Shown here one piece after another: positions 45,009 to 60,600 of a DNA stretch of 64,000 nucleotides. This DNA is from Trichosphaerium sp. ATCC 40318 (lineage: Eukaryota > Discosea > Flabellinia > Trichosidae), in assembly GCA_038496445.1 (NCBI GenBank), contig JALMLS010000097.1, forward strand, positions 62,001-126,000, written 5' to 3'. The notes under the pieces were generated by a model. It was not told the origin of the DNA. It saw nothing but the letters and a program-made list of their open reading frames with translations, and made no database searches. Made by a program: the position numbers and the translations under genes. The stretch's first letter is position 1, and each line of letters opens with the position of its first letter.

Positions 45009-45546
45009 TTGATCAACATATGGAAAAGCATGGCAAATGGAAACAAGCACGTGCTACGCAACAATGGAATCATGGTAAGCGCAATGGGCAAACGATGGGT
45101 AGGTGATAGATTATATGTTCAGTGCACTTTTGTGAATGATACAGGGAAGGAGAGTGTGAAAATGGTACACTCTTCAAAAAATGTATTTACGAATGTTGAA
45201 CAGAAGAGTTCGCAAATATTGGTTTGGAAATGGTCTACTGGATACAGTGTATAATATAATAAGTGGTCTGAGGGAGGGAATGGGCAATTGTATGAGAAGA
45301 TGCATTATGTCAATGGGAAACTAGAAGGAGTACAAGCGCTGGTTGGACAACGGTCAGCTGGAGATACATGCCAAATACTGTAATGGAGAGTTTCACGGAG
45401 AACACAAACAATGGTATGAACAAGGGCAACTGTTCGTCCAGAAAAACTTTGCCTATGGTTGTTTAGATGGAGAGTACAAACATTGGTATAAAGATGGGCA
45501 ACAGGCCTCTCATATGCATTTTGTTAATGGCACTAGAGTAAAATAG
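45009..45546 (+). pseudogene. Decayed MORN/YwqK-type repeat gene
   Basis: The clearest part (45343-45546) encodes consecutive modules of about 24 residues of the form G-x-y-x-G-E-y-K-x-W-Y-x-x-G-Q (NGEFHGEHKQWYEQGQL, DGEYKHWYKDGQQ). A preceding module (QLYEKMHYVNGKLEG) is one base out of frame with it; the break lies near 45330. The first 300 bases show only hints of the pattern in changing frames, with stops. Such repeats occur in bacterial YwqK-like proteins, giant viruses and protists. I call it a relic with at least one frameshift. The intact reading frame of the last 67 codons could be an accident of recent decay. Confidence 0.6.
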
Positions 45547-47221
45547 TAAGTATCAAATAAATATATTCCATGTCGATACCTAGAGTTCTAGATAGTCCGG
45601 CACATTGTTAAAACACTCGTATGATATTTTGATATTACTAGTGAGCTTGCGAAAATGTGCATGTTGTAGTTACAGAGATTTTAGCTCATTTTTAATAACA
45701 AACGAGAAAAGTGCTTGTCAAACATGTCTTCTCCTTGCTTCTATCATTCATGACATTATTGGATATTATGGTGTTACACACTTGACTGTTGAAAGAGCAA
45801 AAGCGCTTTTAAAACATGGTAGTGCTCCACAACATACAAAAACCAAAGTTGCTGGCAAACATTCTGATAGTATCACCAGGTACTGCTGGCGTTCATGCTT
45901 TGTCATACTGAAATTGCAGATGAAGGGCTAAAAGCACTTGTCGGTGTTCATCCAATTTATCTTACTGACACACTACCGATGAAGTTTAAAAGCACTTTCT
46001 GGAGTTCATACGATACAGTTTTCTTTCCTTCTATCTTCATTCTTTCGTCTCATACCGCTACCGCGTGTGGCGCAAAGGCATATCGTAATGGACTAATTGT
46101 CATCATTTACTACTGGAGCTTTTTCTGTGCGCCTTTTACAAATACTTTTTCAATAGGCGGAGTACTCTGCGACATAAACCAAAGAAAGCAAATCAGCTTG
46201 TAAATATTTTGGCGCGAACTTACACGGAGCTATCTGCAATGAAGGTCTATCTACCAGAACAAGCAAGGACAGATAGTTACGCGTATTCAAAAAGCAACAT
46301 TGGGGCAGCTTCGCACAGTGATTTTTGTCCAAAACACTATTTCACAGAACCTTTCGCTTCGTCAAAAAAAGCGAAATCTAGCATAACTTTCAACCACTTT
46401 TTTTTTTCTCAGTCTGTTTGGCTTCTTTAAATACCGCTATGATCTACAATACTAATGGATAGTGAAAATAGGTGCAGTTCAAATGCTTCTACATAAATAT
46501 ATAACTCTACTACGTACTGAGTGTTCGTGTAAAGGAGTCTTAAAGAAGACATCCATGCACAATCTCTTAGCTTGGGTTTCGAGTTTTTTCGCTGTGACAT
46601 CAATGTCACAAGTGGTAGTATGCTATGACACGTCCCGTTGGTCCATCGGCAATACGCAAAATAAATACTTACTATTATTCCAGTTGCTGTACCAGCGAAA
46701 ACCGGACTTAACTTGAGCATGACTTACTACGACGAAATTTACTTCGAAATTCGAGCTTTGAGAGGTGCTATGTGGCCCTTTCAAGACTCCTACCTCCCTC
46801 CTCTTCGGGATTTCCCGAAGACTTACAACCAATTGACACGATCACCTTTCACATCCTTTTTTTTTTTGTTTTTCAAATTTTTGTATTGGTAAAGAACGAA
46901 AGTGCCTTTTAGACTTGTCAACATTTTACAGATAAAGGCATTGCCAAATGGCTCACTTACTTAATGAAGATTGAAAATATGCTTTCATGAGCATCTGATA
47001 CTAGGTGTGAAGTAGTGAAGTTAATGAAACCATTGTGATGTTTATCACTAACACTCGACGTCCCGCTTAAGTGCAAAATGTATTCCAAACGCCTTTGCAC
47101 ATTACAGCAACAGTTACCACAATTTTAATGATTGTAAAGGCGAGAACAAGGTACAGTGGATGGAAACAGATGGTACAATGAAAGGATTAAAAGGTTGATG
47201 TCCTTTATTAATAACGTTGTA
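45547..47221. other. Gene-poor 1.7 kb, no supported gene
   Basis: Several frames of 60-110 codons exist (for example 45605-45931 plus) but none shows a domain, splice structure or targeting signal. Composition is mixed. It may be further pseudogene remains. Confidence 0.5.
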
Positions 47222-48512
47222 CTAATAGTAGTAGCGAGGACGATATCTAGGTCTGTGGCAAGAACGCTTGCAAGCCTTTGCCTCCCTACGACAATAATAT
47301 TCACTATCACATGCCTCACTAGACATGCAATCATTGTACTCTTGTACGCAATCTTGTACGCAAAGATCAACTGGTGAAAGACGAGCTGCTTCTACAACAA
47401 AGTATGGTATCATGCTTCTGTCAACACCGAAGGATTGAGGGTTTTGAGGACCAAGAACATTTCCATCTGAAAAGAAAAATGAGATTACAAATACAGCAGC
47501 ATCACGTGCCTATTGGAGAAGCGAGTGGTTTCCAAAAAAATGGTGTCGCAGGATTCATATCTGGGTAAGGTTCAACTGAAATAACAACACTGTATCCATT
47601 ACACAAGCTAAACCTCCAAATGAGTACAACAATGCAAACAACTATAAAAAGAAACAAGTGACGTACTTGATTGGTGGATCAATAAAGTCAGATCCTGGGT
47701 ATGCTGGTGGGTCTAGCGGACCAGCAGTAGGTCCAGCACCATCCGAATCAGGCAGTGAAGGATCAGAGAATGTACCAAATGACTTTGGCTCGCCAGATGG
47801 ATCTACAACCCATCCCTCGTATATGAAGCCAGAAGGTGCGATTGGAACAGAAAGTGATCTGTATGGATTGCCTACTGGCGCTGTAGCATTGAAAATCCAG
47901 ATACCGAGGCAATCATCATCAGTTGCAGCAGATGTTGGTGTAGCCAAGAAAAAAGGACCACGCAAGTTTTCGCTGAAGTCTTCTCCCCAAAAAGCATCTG
48001 TATTTACGACAGCACGTGTACCAGCGGAGTTGAAATAGCCCGAAACTAATCTATGAACAGAAGGTGCTGGGTCTGGGTCTTCTCTCGGCTCGATGGTCAG
48101 ACTAAAAAAGTTTGTTAGTCGACGGAGAATAAAAAAACCCGCAAAGCTCAACCACGCTTCCATAGTCGGTAAAAAAAGCCCACGTGATGAAAAAAACATG
48201 CTAATATTTTAGTCTACATGTGGGCGAAAAAAAAATGATGACGATATAAACGACAAAGAGGAGATTAACTTACACAAAGTTGTTTCCGCGTAAGCGCTCT
48301 TGTAGAGTAATCTGCATGGTTATCATTGTGCCCTTGAGTTGTCCAGTAAATCTCCCGGTAGATACAGGGCCATCACCTGTTATAATCCATCCCTCATACA
48401 CCTCATTAGGTGCTAGAGAGCCAAGCTCGTTTGTAAAGGTATAAGATAGTTTGTATGTGTATTGAGCAGTTGATAATGCCAATAATAGGATAAAACACCC
48501 AAAAAGCTTCAT
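47222..48512 (-). CDS. Secreted YEGW-domain protein, bacterial-like, with Cys-rich tail
   Basis: 332 residues in four exons (48274..48512, 47667..48101, 47510..47589, 47222..47466). A signal peptide (MKLFGCFILLLALSTAQ) precedes a domain with two related halves, each with a YEGW motif (VYEGWIITGDGPVSTGRF; IYEGWVVDPSGEPKSFGTF). Between them are LTIEPREDPDPAPS, FWGEDFSENLRGPFFLATPT and CLGIWIF; afterwards come VVISVEPYPDMNPATPF and FWKPLASPI. From memory this matches secreted bacterial proteins annotated as anti-sigma-factor-like; I could not search. The last 80 residues add eight cysteines (LCVQDCVQEYNDCMS) and an Arg/Tyr end, not part of that family. The third intron starts GCACGT (GC-AG). Introns show it is a resident nuclear gene. 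Confidence 0.78.
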
Positions 48513-49031
48513 TCTTAAGAGCTGTTGCTGTTGTTATTCGAAAGCTATTAAAATCGTAAACAAGTTTTTTATGCGGTCACGTGATATAACGTTGGTTTAT
48601 TAAAATACGTCCTAAAGCCTCCACACTCATCCAAACTGTGTATTTATAGATAATGTTGATTCATACCTTCGTTTCTGTAAGGTTTTTTTCATCATCACTT
48701 CAGCTATATGACGAACTCGTAATTTCCCCTACAAAGACTCAGGAGATTGTGAATGTACTTGGCATGGGTTGATGTATAAAGAACTTTGTTACTTTACAGC
48801 ACAGTCGACACTAATTAATATCTCCCAATTGAAGTTATCTGTTTTGCGCTTTTTGGAAGTACGAGACAAGTATTCGAGTTGTAGGTAGGGTGATCACTTT
48901 TAAGCCCTTTTGCAACAGTACAAGGTTTACGACTCAAAAACACGTGGCGATCCCTTTTTTGCACGACATTGTTTAAGAAGTATTTTCTACTACAACTATA
49001 CGCCTTGAAGTTCTCTAACTTTCTTATTTAT
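48513..49031. other. Intergenic, nothing supported
   Basis: 0.5 kb containing one CACGTGAT motif and the promoter of the YEGW gene. No gene is seen. Confidence 0.6.
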
Positions 49032-50176
49032 TTACATAACACAGCAACTACTAGAACTCTTACGAATAGGGAACATTCTATACTGTAGACCTAATAGTGC
49101 TGCCTCATAGAAAGCTACAATAAAGTAAGTCATTGTTTACTTTGTGTGCGTTTCACACAAAAAAGGGAAAGTTTGATTTTGGATCACGTGCCATCATGTA
49201 CACCTGAATTATTCTTTGCACTTGTTTCAACATAACTGTGTGCCTATTATTTTATGAATTTAATGATAATTTTCGGGTGATATGTGTTGACGTACACCTA
49301 TTGCAGCGGCTAATTGTTTTCCTTGTTGAAAAGAAACATGCTCATTTTTATCATCTCTTATATCTAATTTATTACCAATAACTAAAATAGGTACACCTGG
49401 TGTATGGTGGTGGGCTTCAGGAGAAAACTTAACAACACCATCAGATAAAGAACAAAAACAACCAACAACAAAATAGTTAGCGTACTTGATTTACTATCTT
49501 ATCAAAACTTGGTCTACTGGTTAGATCAAAAACAAGTACCATCACATCCTAAATAAATAAGCAACACAGTTAACAAACCTCAACACCTAAAACCACCAAA
49601 CCGAAAAGTACAAAGGGCATCGGTAATGAGCAAACAAAGTCAAAATATGATTGCCTTTTATGGGATAAATGGCACGTGATAATTTTTGGTATCGATTAAC
49701 AAATACGTACTGCGTTAATGTAAGACAATGGTCGTAATCTATCATACTCTTCCCGTCCTGCAGTGTCAACTAAGTCTAAACACCAAGAATTTTGTGTTAG
49801 TGCGAGCCGTTTTACTTTTATTTCGCACCTAACTCAACTGGTCGCCCGTATTTTGTTGAAAAGGGGTATTTGGGTACCTATGAATATTAAGATGGTTTAA
49901 ATACCTGTAACGGTGCTGTACATAATCGTGAACACTTGGAGTGTAGTCTGTATTCCATTTATCTAACGTACGGCGTTATTTAATGCTTTTTTAACGTTTT
50001 CGTGCCATCAACGAATCTATACATCAAACTAGTCTTTCCTTCGCGTCATGAGCACACTGAAATGACGTACAAGTGCCAGAAAAGGTGTTGGGGCGATATA
50101 TACATGTTAACGTACCAGCATTGTAGGGCCCTGTCAGAACTACTCTCAGAGGTGAGTTGCCTGTTTGCTTTTCCAT
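49032..50176 (-). CDS. CaaX-type Ras-superfamily GTPase
   Basis: 188 residues in nine exons: 50116..50176, 50006..50038, 49922..49962, 49829..49877, 49711..49775, 49486..49548, 49296..49427, 49204..49243, 49032..49114. The G boxes are complete: P-loop GPYNAGKTS, switch I DYTPSVHDY, DLVDTAGREEYDRLRPLSY, GNKLD and ETSAKNN. The C-terminus is KSSSSCCVM, a prenylation CaaX box with an extra Cys. Switch II reads like Rho (EEYDRLRPLSY), while the SAK box and the lack of the Rho insert helix read like Ras/Rap, so the subfamily is ambiguous. The exon 2 donor must be GCACGA (GC-AG); only that keeps the frame. It acts at membranes as a GTP-dependent switch. Confidence 0.9.
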
Positions 50177-50496
50177 TTCTGAGTTAAAACGGTCATAAGG
50201 GCTTGTTAGGCTAATTCAAAATCAACTTTGGTAAAATGTGTACATTTATGCTTCAGCATTTAGAGTCCTCCTCGCTGCAACACATGATTACATGCCTAAA
50301 AAGGTGATCACGAACACGTGGTTTATCCTGTCAGGTATTGTTTCCTCGTCACGTTTGTGACAAACTGGATTAAGATGCAATGAAAAGGAAAAGGAGGTAA
50401 GAATAAAACATTGAGTCGATTTGCTTTTAATGGTTTATTTTTGTTTTTTATTTGACATTTTTGAAAATTTTGTTCGCTTAGAACAATAGAGAGCAA
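50177..50496. other. Intergenic between two minus genes
   Basis: 320 bases: promoter side of the GTPase and 3' UTR of the surface protein. Nothing else is seen. Confidence 0.6.
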
Positions 50497-53400
50497 TTAG
50501 AACAATAGAGCAATAAGAGCAACAACCAAAAAGAATAATGGTTGAACGAATGAAACACCGCTAGTAGAGGTAGGTGCTTGCATTCTGACATCAGCGGAAG
50601 CAGATGTTGCTTGTGAAGCAGGAGTGGTGATCTCCAAGACAGATTTCTTTGTGAAACCTGACCATTGGACTTCAATGGATTCACGCATTGTCCACCATGT
50701 AGCAGGCTCGTTAGGTCCAATGTTGATATCAACATCAGTTGGGTCGACAATACAGCAGTATACACATGGTTTGTCGCAGTCACCTTGTGGTACAACAACA
50801 CGTTGGCATACAGATGTTGGGTATTCAACAAGAGGAGCAGGTGTACCGGTGACCAAAAGTCTTTCACCGGCAGAGAATTTTGTCAAGACGAGGTCATCAA
50901 TAGCTGGGACACCTTCGCAAGCAACGTTTGTTGGGTTTGTTGCTTTGACTTCGAATCTGAGTTTCATGTCATCAGTACCAAAGAGGTATGTCTTGATGGT
51001 ATCAGACCAGTCAGATACGTAAGATGCTAGTTCAACACCACCGACAACGACTTCTTCGCGGATGTCATTGCAAGATTGGGTACCCACAATATCGACGTTG
51101 AGTTCAGCTGGTCTGGTCGTGTTGTTGACACAGAATTCAGGCCACAAGATACGAGCACCAGCATCACAAGTGTAGTGAAGGTTGGTGAAGATGTATGAGT
51201 ATCTTGTAGAGAGCATGTCACACTCATCGAAGAAAACACGGATTCTTTGTGTGCAAACTTGTTCGCCCAAAGTGGTGGTTGGGTTGGAGTCGTTGTATTG
51301 ACCATCACAAGTGTTCTCAATGACGTAGTCAACTTCCAAAGGAGATCCAGTGGATTGACGTTGGAGTTTACCAACACCAACTTCAACGAGCTCGAAAGGA
51401 GCGCGGAGACCAGTCTTAACTTCAAATTCCCTGTACAAAACGTGTAAGTAACACAATAAGGACAGTATTTGAAAAAAAAAAGCTGTTGTGGAGTGAGCTA
51501 CGTACCAAGAACCTTCAGAAGCTTGTAGGTCACCATTGGAGTCAAATAGAGGGTCAAGAGAGTACTTCAAGAGTGGGATGACAGCAGCCCATTGTACATC
51601 AGGTGGAGCAACGTAATCGACGGTAACTTCTCCAGTGAGAATCCAAGGAGTGACGAGAACGATTCTGTGTTCGTCACCAGCAAGACGAATAGATTGAACA
51701 CCGAGGGTGTGAGCAGATACGTTGTAGAATCTGTCAACAGAGAACTCGAATTCATAGACTTTGAAGCAAGTGCCGGAGGCACACAAATCTGGGTCACAGG
51801 CGGAGTTGGTAGGGCTGGCTTCAGGTTGGTTGTTCTCGGTACAGTAAACACGAGTAGCACAACCGTCAGCGACAAGATCAGCGACAGGCCATTGAGCTTT
51901 GTATGTTGATCTGCAGTCACGTGTAAAGTCAGGTTCTTTGACTGTGTAGTGTGTAGAGATGAGAGGTGTGTAGTTGCAAATCTTTGTGTCTGGTCTTGGG
52001 ATTGTAGAGTACTTCTCAACAACGTAAGGCTTGAATGTAACAGTTGTGTTCAAAGCAAAGTTGTGAGTATCTTGCATAATTGTTTCTTCCCATGGAGCAT
52101 CGATATCAAGTGTCAAAATACCGTCTCTTAGATCAGCATCAATGTTTGTGTCAAACAAAGATGTGAGAGGAGATACTTGTTGTGGAACACATGAGACACC
52201 GAGATTTTCAATTGCAGTCTCTGGAATACATTGACCTGAGGTAATAAGAGTGAGTATAAGCCACAAAAGAGTAGGAGTAAACAAGAAGAAGAAGAGCAAG
52301 AAACCGTACCGATGTAGTGTGAGGATCCCAAGACAAGATTAGGATCAAATGTTCCTCTGTGATCCCAAAAGTTATTAACCATAGCAACCGGATCATTGAT
52401 ATCCAACGTAAGTGTGTGGTTATCAATGGTAGGTATATCTCTACACTGGGTGCCGGAAATAGGTATCCTAAAGACACCAGTGCCGTCATCAACAAGAGTA
52501 TCAGATACATCATTAGAAAATCCAGTGTAATAGAACCCGACGCATGATGTTGCAGGATCGTTTGTGAATTGCATGTCATTCTTTCCTGAGTATTGGACAG
52601 CAGCGCCAGCGCTTTAAAAAACGAGTTAGAAACACATGTTTCGAGGAAAAAGGTTGAAAGATTTTTTCTGGAATTGAGCTCTCTTATTTGACAACGTACG
52701 TTGGAGCACTGTATTGATACTTTCCGGCAACTTGTGGGAAGAAAGCATCACCAAGGTCACAGTAGTCGACACAAGATGTTACGATTAAGTTCAAATCTCT
52801 TGTTGCACCAGCAGGTTGTGGTGGGTTAACAGATTGAATCCATCCCCATACAGATGATTGAGTGAGATTAGCACGGTAACCGGTACCAATAGCATGAGCA
52901 AAGTTACGAATAGGCTCGTTTGGATTTTTACCTTGGAATGAGACACTAGAAGGATAAAAATAAGTTCAAGAAAAAACAACAGAAAGCAACAAAAAAAAAC
53001 ACAAAATAAAAATGTTGAAGATTGGGAAAAAAAAAATCCAGCGACAGAAAGGGTTTAGGGCCGTACATTTGTTCGAGAGTGTTGTTGATTTTTGCCTTGA
53101 ATGTACCAGAAGCAGATGTTGACTCCCAGTTAACTGTAACAGGGTTACCACCGCTTGAACCACCAGATCTTGGTGTAACGCGCTGGAACTCGATAACGTA
53201 GTTGAGTACGTATTGTCTGGCTTGAGAAATATCCCAAGCAGTAGCAGAGTTACCGTTGTTTGAACCAACACCACCGTAGATTGTACCGAAAATGGTCATT
53301 ACTCCAGTATCGTTTGTTGCTTCCCAGTAGACACGGGTATCAGCAAGTTGTCTACCATTTTCGTGGTAGTTGCAAGAAAATACAGCCTTTTTACCATCAC

Positions 53401-53716
53401 CGAAGATACCATCGAAGCGAAGACAGATATGTTCAGGGCGGCTATCACTAAAGCGAGTAATCAGCAAAGAGTATCATTCGCCAAAAAAGAAAAAATCGGG
53501 TTTTTTAAGTTGTTCCGTACGTGGCGTCTTCAACGCGGTAAATACCGCTCAAATCTGGTGTGAATGTACCACCATGTTGGCAGTAACCATCCTTGCCAGC
53601 AAGGGCGACTGCAACAAAAAGCGCGCTCAAAATTACGATTGCTAATGAGAAGTATAAGTAAATTGCCTGTTTGGTATATGTAGGTGTTTGTAATGCATGT
53701 ACGTACCTTTAAACAT
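50497..53716 (-). CDS. Large cysteine-containing surface protein, probably GPI-anchored
   Basis: 907 residues in seven exons: 53707..53716, 53521..53641, 53067..53447, 52700..52945, 52310..52611, 51506..52235, 50497..51430. The first coding exon is only 10 bases. A signal peptide (FKAIVILSALFVAVALA) leads a beta-rich, N-glycosylatable ectodomain with many paired cysteines (DGYCQHGG, ICLRFDG, SCVDYCD, CDKPCVYCC) and no domain I recognise. The C-terminus is Ser/Ala/Thr-rich and then hydrophobic to the last residue (PLFFLVVALIALLF), the classic GPI-attachment layout; a tail anchor is the alternative. Codons are strongly biased (GGT, AAC, CTC) compared with neighbours, suggesting high expression. 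It may be a cell-coat or cyst-wall component. Confidence 0.78.
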
Positions 53717-54852
53717 CGCAAGAGGTGCTGTGAGTTGTGTTGTGATTATATAGTAATGGTACTTCGAAGTACTAATTAGGAAATCTGTTCAGGTGAACTT
53801 ATTTTTTTTAAACCGAACTGCAAACTTTATTGATTTCATAGTGTAGTATACGCCTAAGCGCTCTGTTTTGTGGTATATTTTATAAGTAGTGAAAACACGC
53901 CAAAATTTGTTCTGTGTTATTTCTACAAGGCAAAATAGGTAGGAATTACGCCGTTTATGCCACGTACGAGATACTGCGAAGTAGAGCGAGCCTATTGCGT
54001 ACTATTGCGAAAACAGAAAACCAATTACTCTATTGCACTATTACGCATCTTGCACTGTTCAAAAGTATTAAGAAGAAGGGTGTAGAGGTAGATTTGTGTT
54101 CATTCCGTATTTGAGGTTACGCGAACTCATTTTTTTCTTTTCTAACGTTATAACTTACCCTCCCCACTACCGTATATTACAACTTTTGTACTATGAAGTT
54201 GTACAGTAAAGTCAGAATATTACTACGCGTAGTTTATATTATACCAAGCCATTGAGTAAAGACACCTAGACCTTACAACTATAGTTGGCATCACGTCTTT
54301 TCGCTCCTTTTTGAGCAAATGAGCAACAACATTTTTGACGCTTTTCAACATGAGTGCCTTTATGACACCATCATTGATGAATTAAATCGTGCCAAATGCG
54401 CAAACTGCGAAATCATGACGGTACAACAGTGTTGTTGATGCGATATCAAAAAAGGAAAGTTCAATCGAAAGCGAGTGGAAAACCCGACAAAAAGCACCTT
54501 TACCAGTCATTCTTCACTCGTAGTAATTCGTAAGGCTTGTGTCCTAATTTGCTTTTTACGACTGAAACCACTTATCTGACCAATCAGATGCGAGAAAACG
54601 TCGACTAAATTTTATAAAACTTGCACAAAAAAAGAAAGTGCTCAGAAAACTTCTTTTCTATTCGCAAATTACTATCAAAGGCATAGGTTACCTTTTTTTT
54701 CATGATAAATGCATTCAACGTTAGATGAACAAAAATGTATTTAAAAGAGCAAAAGACTGTGAGATTGTGAAGAAAAAAAGTTTGCAATTTTATTACTTTT
54801 TGTTTAACGAACGGTGTTTACCAACACCTCTAATATTAAACTTTTATATCAT
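53717..54852. other. Intergenic 1.1 kb with one possible micro-ORF
   Basis: It contains the promoter of the surface-protein gene and the tubulin 3' side. A 39-codon frame with five cysteines (54318-54437 plus, MSNNIFDAFQHECLYD...) starts with ATG and ends in TGA. It could be a tiny gene or a first exon, but nothing confirms it. Confidence 0.45.
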
Positions 54853-57381
<2,529 letters not shown>

Positions 57382-57652
57382 GCTGCTACGGTGTTATTGT
57401 TTCTTCTAAGTTACTCTTACTTGTCGTTGAAGTCAATTGAATTCGTTTTGCCGGCGGCAAAGTTTTAAAAACATGAAAGGACTTGACTAATTAGCGATAC
57501 GTTCGACCTTACACACTTTAACCGCCTCTCTTTTGCACTCATTCTCTTCATATAGATTGCAAGGTGCATTATATCAGGTGTATATGCCCAAAAATTAACA
57601 ACGGATGGATCTTTATGTACAAACTGTTTTTTTATTCACATCTACAACGAGA

Positions 57653-60600
57653 TTAGAAATCCCAGGAGACTTCTTCAACGTCATCTTCCTCAAGTAACTT
57701 CTCCATCTCAGCTCTAGCTTCATTCTCACTTCTTTTCTTTGTTTCAACTTTAAGTCTCTTTGCAAGATCACGTGCTTTCTTAGATATTTTAGAGGATTTC
57801 TTACTTTCTTGCTTCATCCCCTTTCGTTCCAATACTTGTCCTGAAAGAAAATCAAAAAAAAAACGATCACTACCATGCAAATTACATACCTTTTACTCCT
57901 GTGTTGTTCAATGCGTCTTCATAGTCACATAGACCAGAAAAGAACTGACTCTGGGCAACTGTCAAAGGAGATCTTCCAAAAGACATTGAAGAAGCAATCT
58001 TGCTCAGATACGGAACAATCTCAGATGAGACAACACTTGTGCCTTCATGTAATCCGTAAAACATTTCCTCTTTGAACACATGCTTAATAAGCGCCATGTT
58101 CTCTGATGTGGCACGCCTTTGGTTCGTTTCTTTATACAATGCCTTAAACGTTAACCTAAGAACCAAACAAGTTAGCAACTTTCGTTGACGTATTTGACTT
58201 GAGAGTAATTTTTAGAATCTCTATCATGTCACGTACTTTGAAGGGTGTCTATTATGGTACATTAATCCTCGCGCAGCAATATTAGTCGCTGTTGGACGCA
58301 ACGACATCATTTCAAATTCAGCTGAAAGGAAAACCCAGTGTTAGAATGAAAGAAGAAGGATCTTGGTTGTAAACACGTACAAGCCATATAATTACAGTCC
58401 GAGAGGCACTCGGATGCTTTAGCGAGGTCTTCTATGTCTGTAAAGAATGTAGGATAATTCGAGAACAAGAAACCAAGGAATCTAGCAACAGTATTAGTCA
58501 ACCGAGAAAATAAAAGTAAAACAAATAATTGTTTTTTTGTACCTTGTAGGAGAAGTGTCTGTATGTTCGAGCACATCGTCTGGGTTTGACTTTGTAGGTA
58601 ATCTTCTGAACTCATCCAAATGTGGTACAGATGTATTAGATGTAACCATAGCATTATCATCACCTTATTACTCAAGTTACAAGGTATAGGAGAAAGCAAG
58701 AAAGTAAAAAGAAGGCAAAAACTTGGAAAAAAAAGTAAGCATTTCGAATTAAATTCGCACGTTTGTTACACAGAATCTTTCCCACGCCATGAAACACTGA
58801 AAGTTTCCTGTCTCTTGCTATTGATCTAGACAAAAAAAATTAGCACCAGAGGAACATAAACAAGGCCTGGTTTTTGGTTGTAAAGTAAGTACCCTCTATC
58901 TTTTTTACTCTGTGATTTGGTACTGCTACTAGAACAATTCAAGTTGCCTGTACAGTGCATCTGGAGTGTTGAAATAGCATTCCTTAAATCGCCATCCGCC
59001 ATTGTTGCAATCCCTTGTAGATCGCTCTCAGACACAGACAAGCGCTCACGCTAAAATAGATATGTCAAAAACAAACTAAAGTGTTGTCCTTAAAAGCACT
59101 TGAATTATACAGCTTAAAAAGCTACGTACAGCTATGATATTACGTAATACCTTGACGGTATTCACTATAGTAATTGGATTGAACCTAAGATAGGACCACA
59201 GTGAGATAAAAATGGAGAATATTTGGTAAAAGAAGAACTTAGAGATAACAATACATACTTTACAAGAACGATTTTGTAAGAGTCCAGCTCATTCGTTGGA
59301 AACAAGTTTTGAGGTAACAAAGACACATCAGCATCATCGCTCATTACAAATACTAGCACTGTACGAGATCCTACTAAGTGTCAATAAAATGATGACTAAA
59401 AAATAGATTTTGCAACTCGATTCGAAAGAAAATCAGAACATACTTTCATATAGGTAACTCAACATGATATCCTTGAAAGCATCTTTCTGTCCTTGAGTAT
59501 GAAGATATGGGATTTCCTATATTGAAAAAAGTGTAAGTAACGAAGCTTACTGTCTTGGATAAACAAGAAATTGGTTCATAAAAACAACAAAAGTTGGCAG
59601 CGAGGAATCCAGTTGTACGCACCTCTACTAGTAGTATCTTAGGTCTTGGATTAGGATCTGTTAAGTCTGGGAACTTGTGTCTCGTGACAAAATCTTTAAA
59701 GGAAGCCATCTTATTCTCCCACATGATGTCCCTAAAAACCATTAAAATATTTCTTTTTCGTCTTGAGCTGATGAATGAACTCGTTCGTCTTGTTCGTACT
59801 TTTCTTCATAGTTTTTATCCATGACTACAAACTTTATCTGTGTGGGTGTTATATATGGTACAATATCTGCATTTACACTCTTTGCTGCAAGTTTTAGACA
59901 AGTGGACTTCCCTTGCCCAGGTGAACCCATCAAACACACAATCCTGAAAGAAAAAAAAACCAATCAGCTCTAACTCCTTTGTCTTTTGTTTATTTTCTTT
60001 CAACGTACCGAGGTCGATGGAATATTGATGGAGAAAATGCATTACTTAAAGCTTCTTCTACTTCCTTGACCTTGCGGCTGTGTACAGCAACTTGATCCTA
60101 AGGGCTTGTCAATGCCAAAAAAAAAAAAAAGTTGTTAAGCAAGCGATTGACTGTTTCGTACCAGTGTCGCTGGTTCGTATTTATCAATCCAAAGAGCATC
60201 TTCTCCTTTTCTAGATTTTTGTGCCTTTGTATTCGTACGCTCTATCTTCTGAGAATTGCGTAATTGAGAAGCAGAGGATGTCATAAAATTACGCAACTCC
60301 TGAGAACTCGATTGGCTCAAGGATATGCGTTGTGATAAACTTTGTTGGCTCGCTGACAGAGAACTTTGAGAGTTTTGAGATCCTTGAGATCCCTGTGATA
60401 AGCTACAATCCCTTAATGACTGCACAGAAAGACCTAGAACCAAATCAACATATTGTCAAAACCAACTTAAAAAAAAACAGTTGTTCAAAAAAAAATCACG
60501 TGTTTTCTCAGCGATAGTGAGCTTTAATCATACCTGACCGTTTTGTGGGCTTTTCTCTTGTATTATTTGGTTTCTTTGATACCTTCATAAAGTCTAATAT

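Noticed and set aside
49922-50038. Frameshift in the GTPase between exons 2 and 3
   Set aside because: It disappears if the donor is GCACGA at 50005; the joined protein then has normal Ras spacing from P-loop to switch I.
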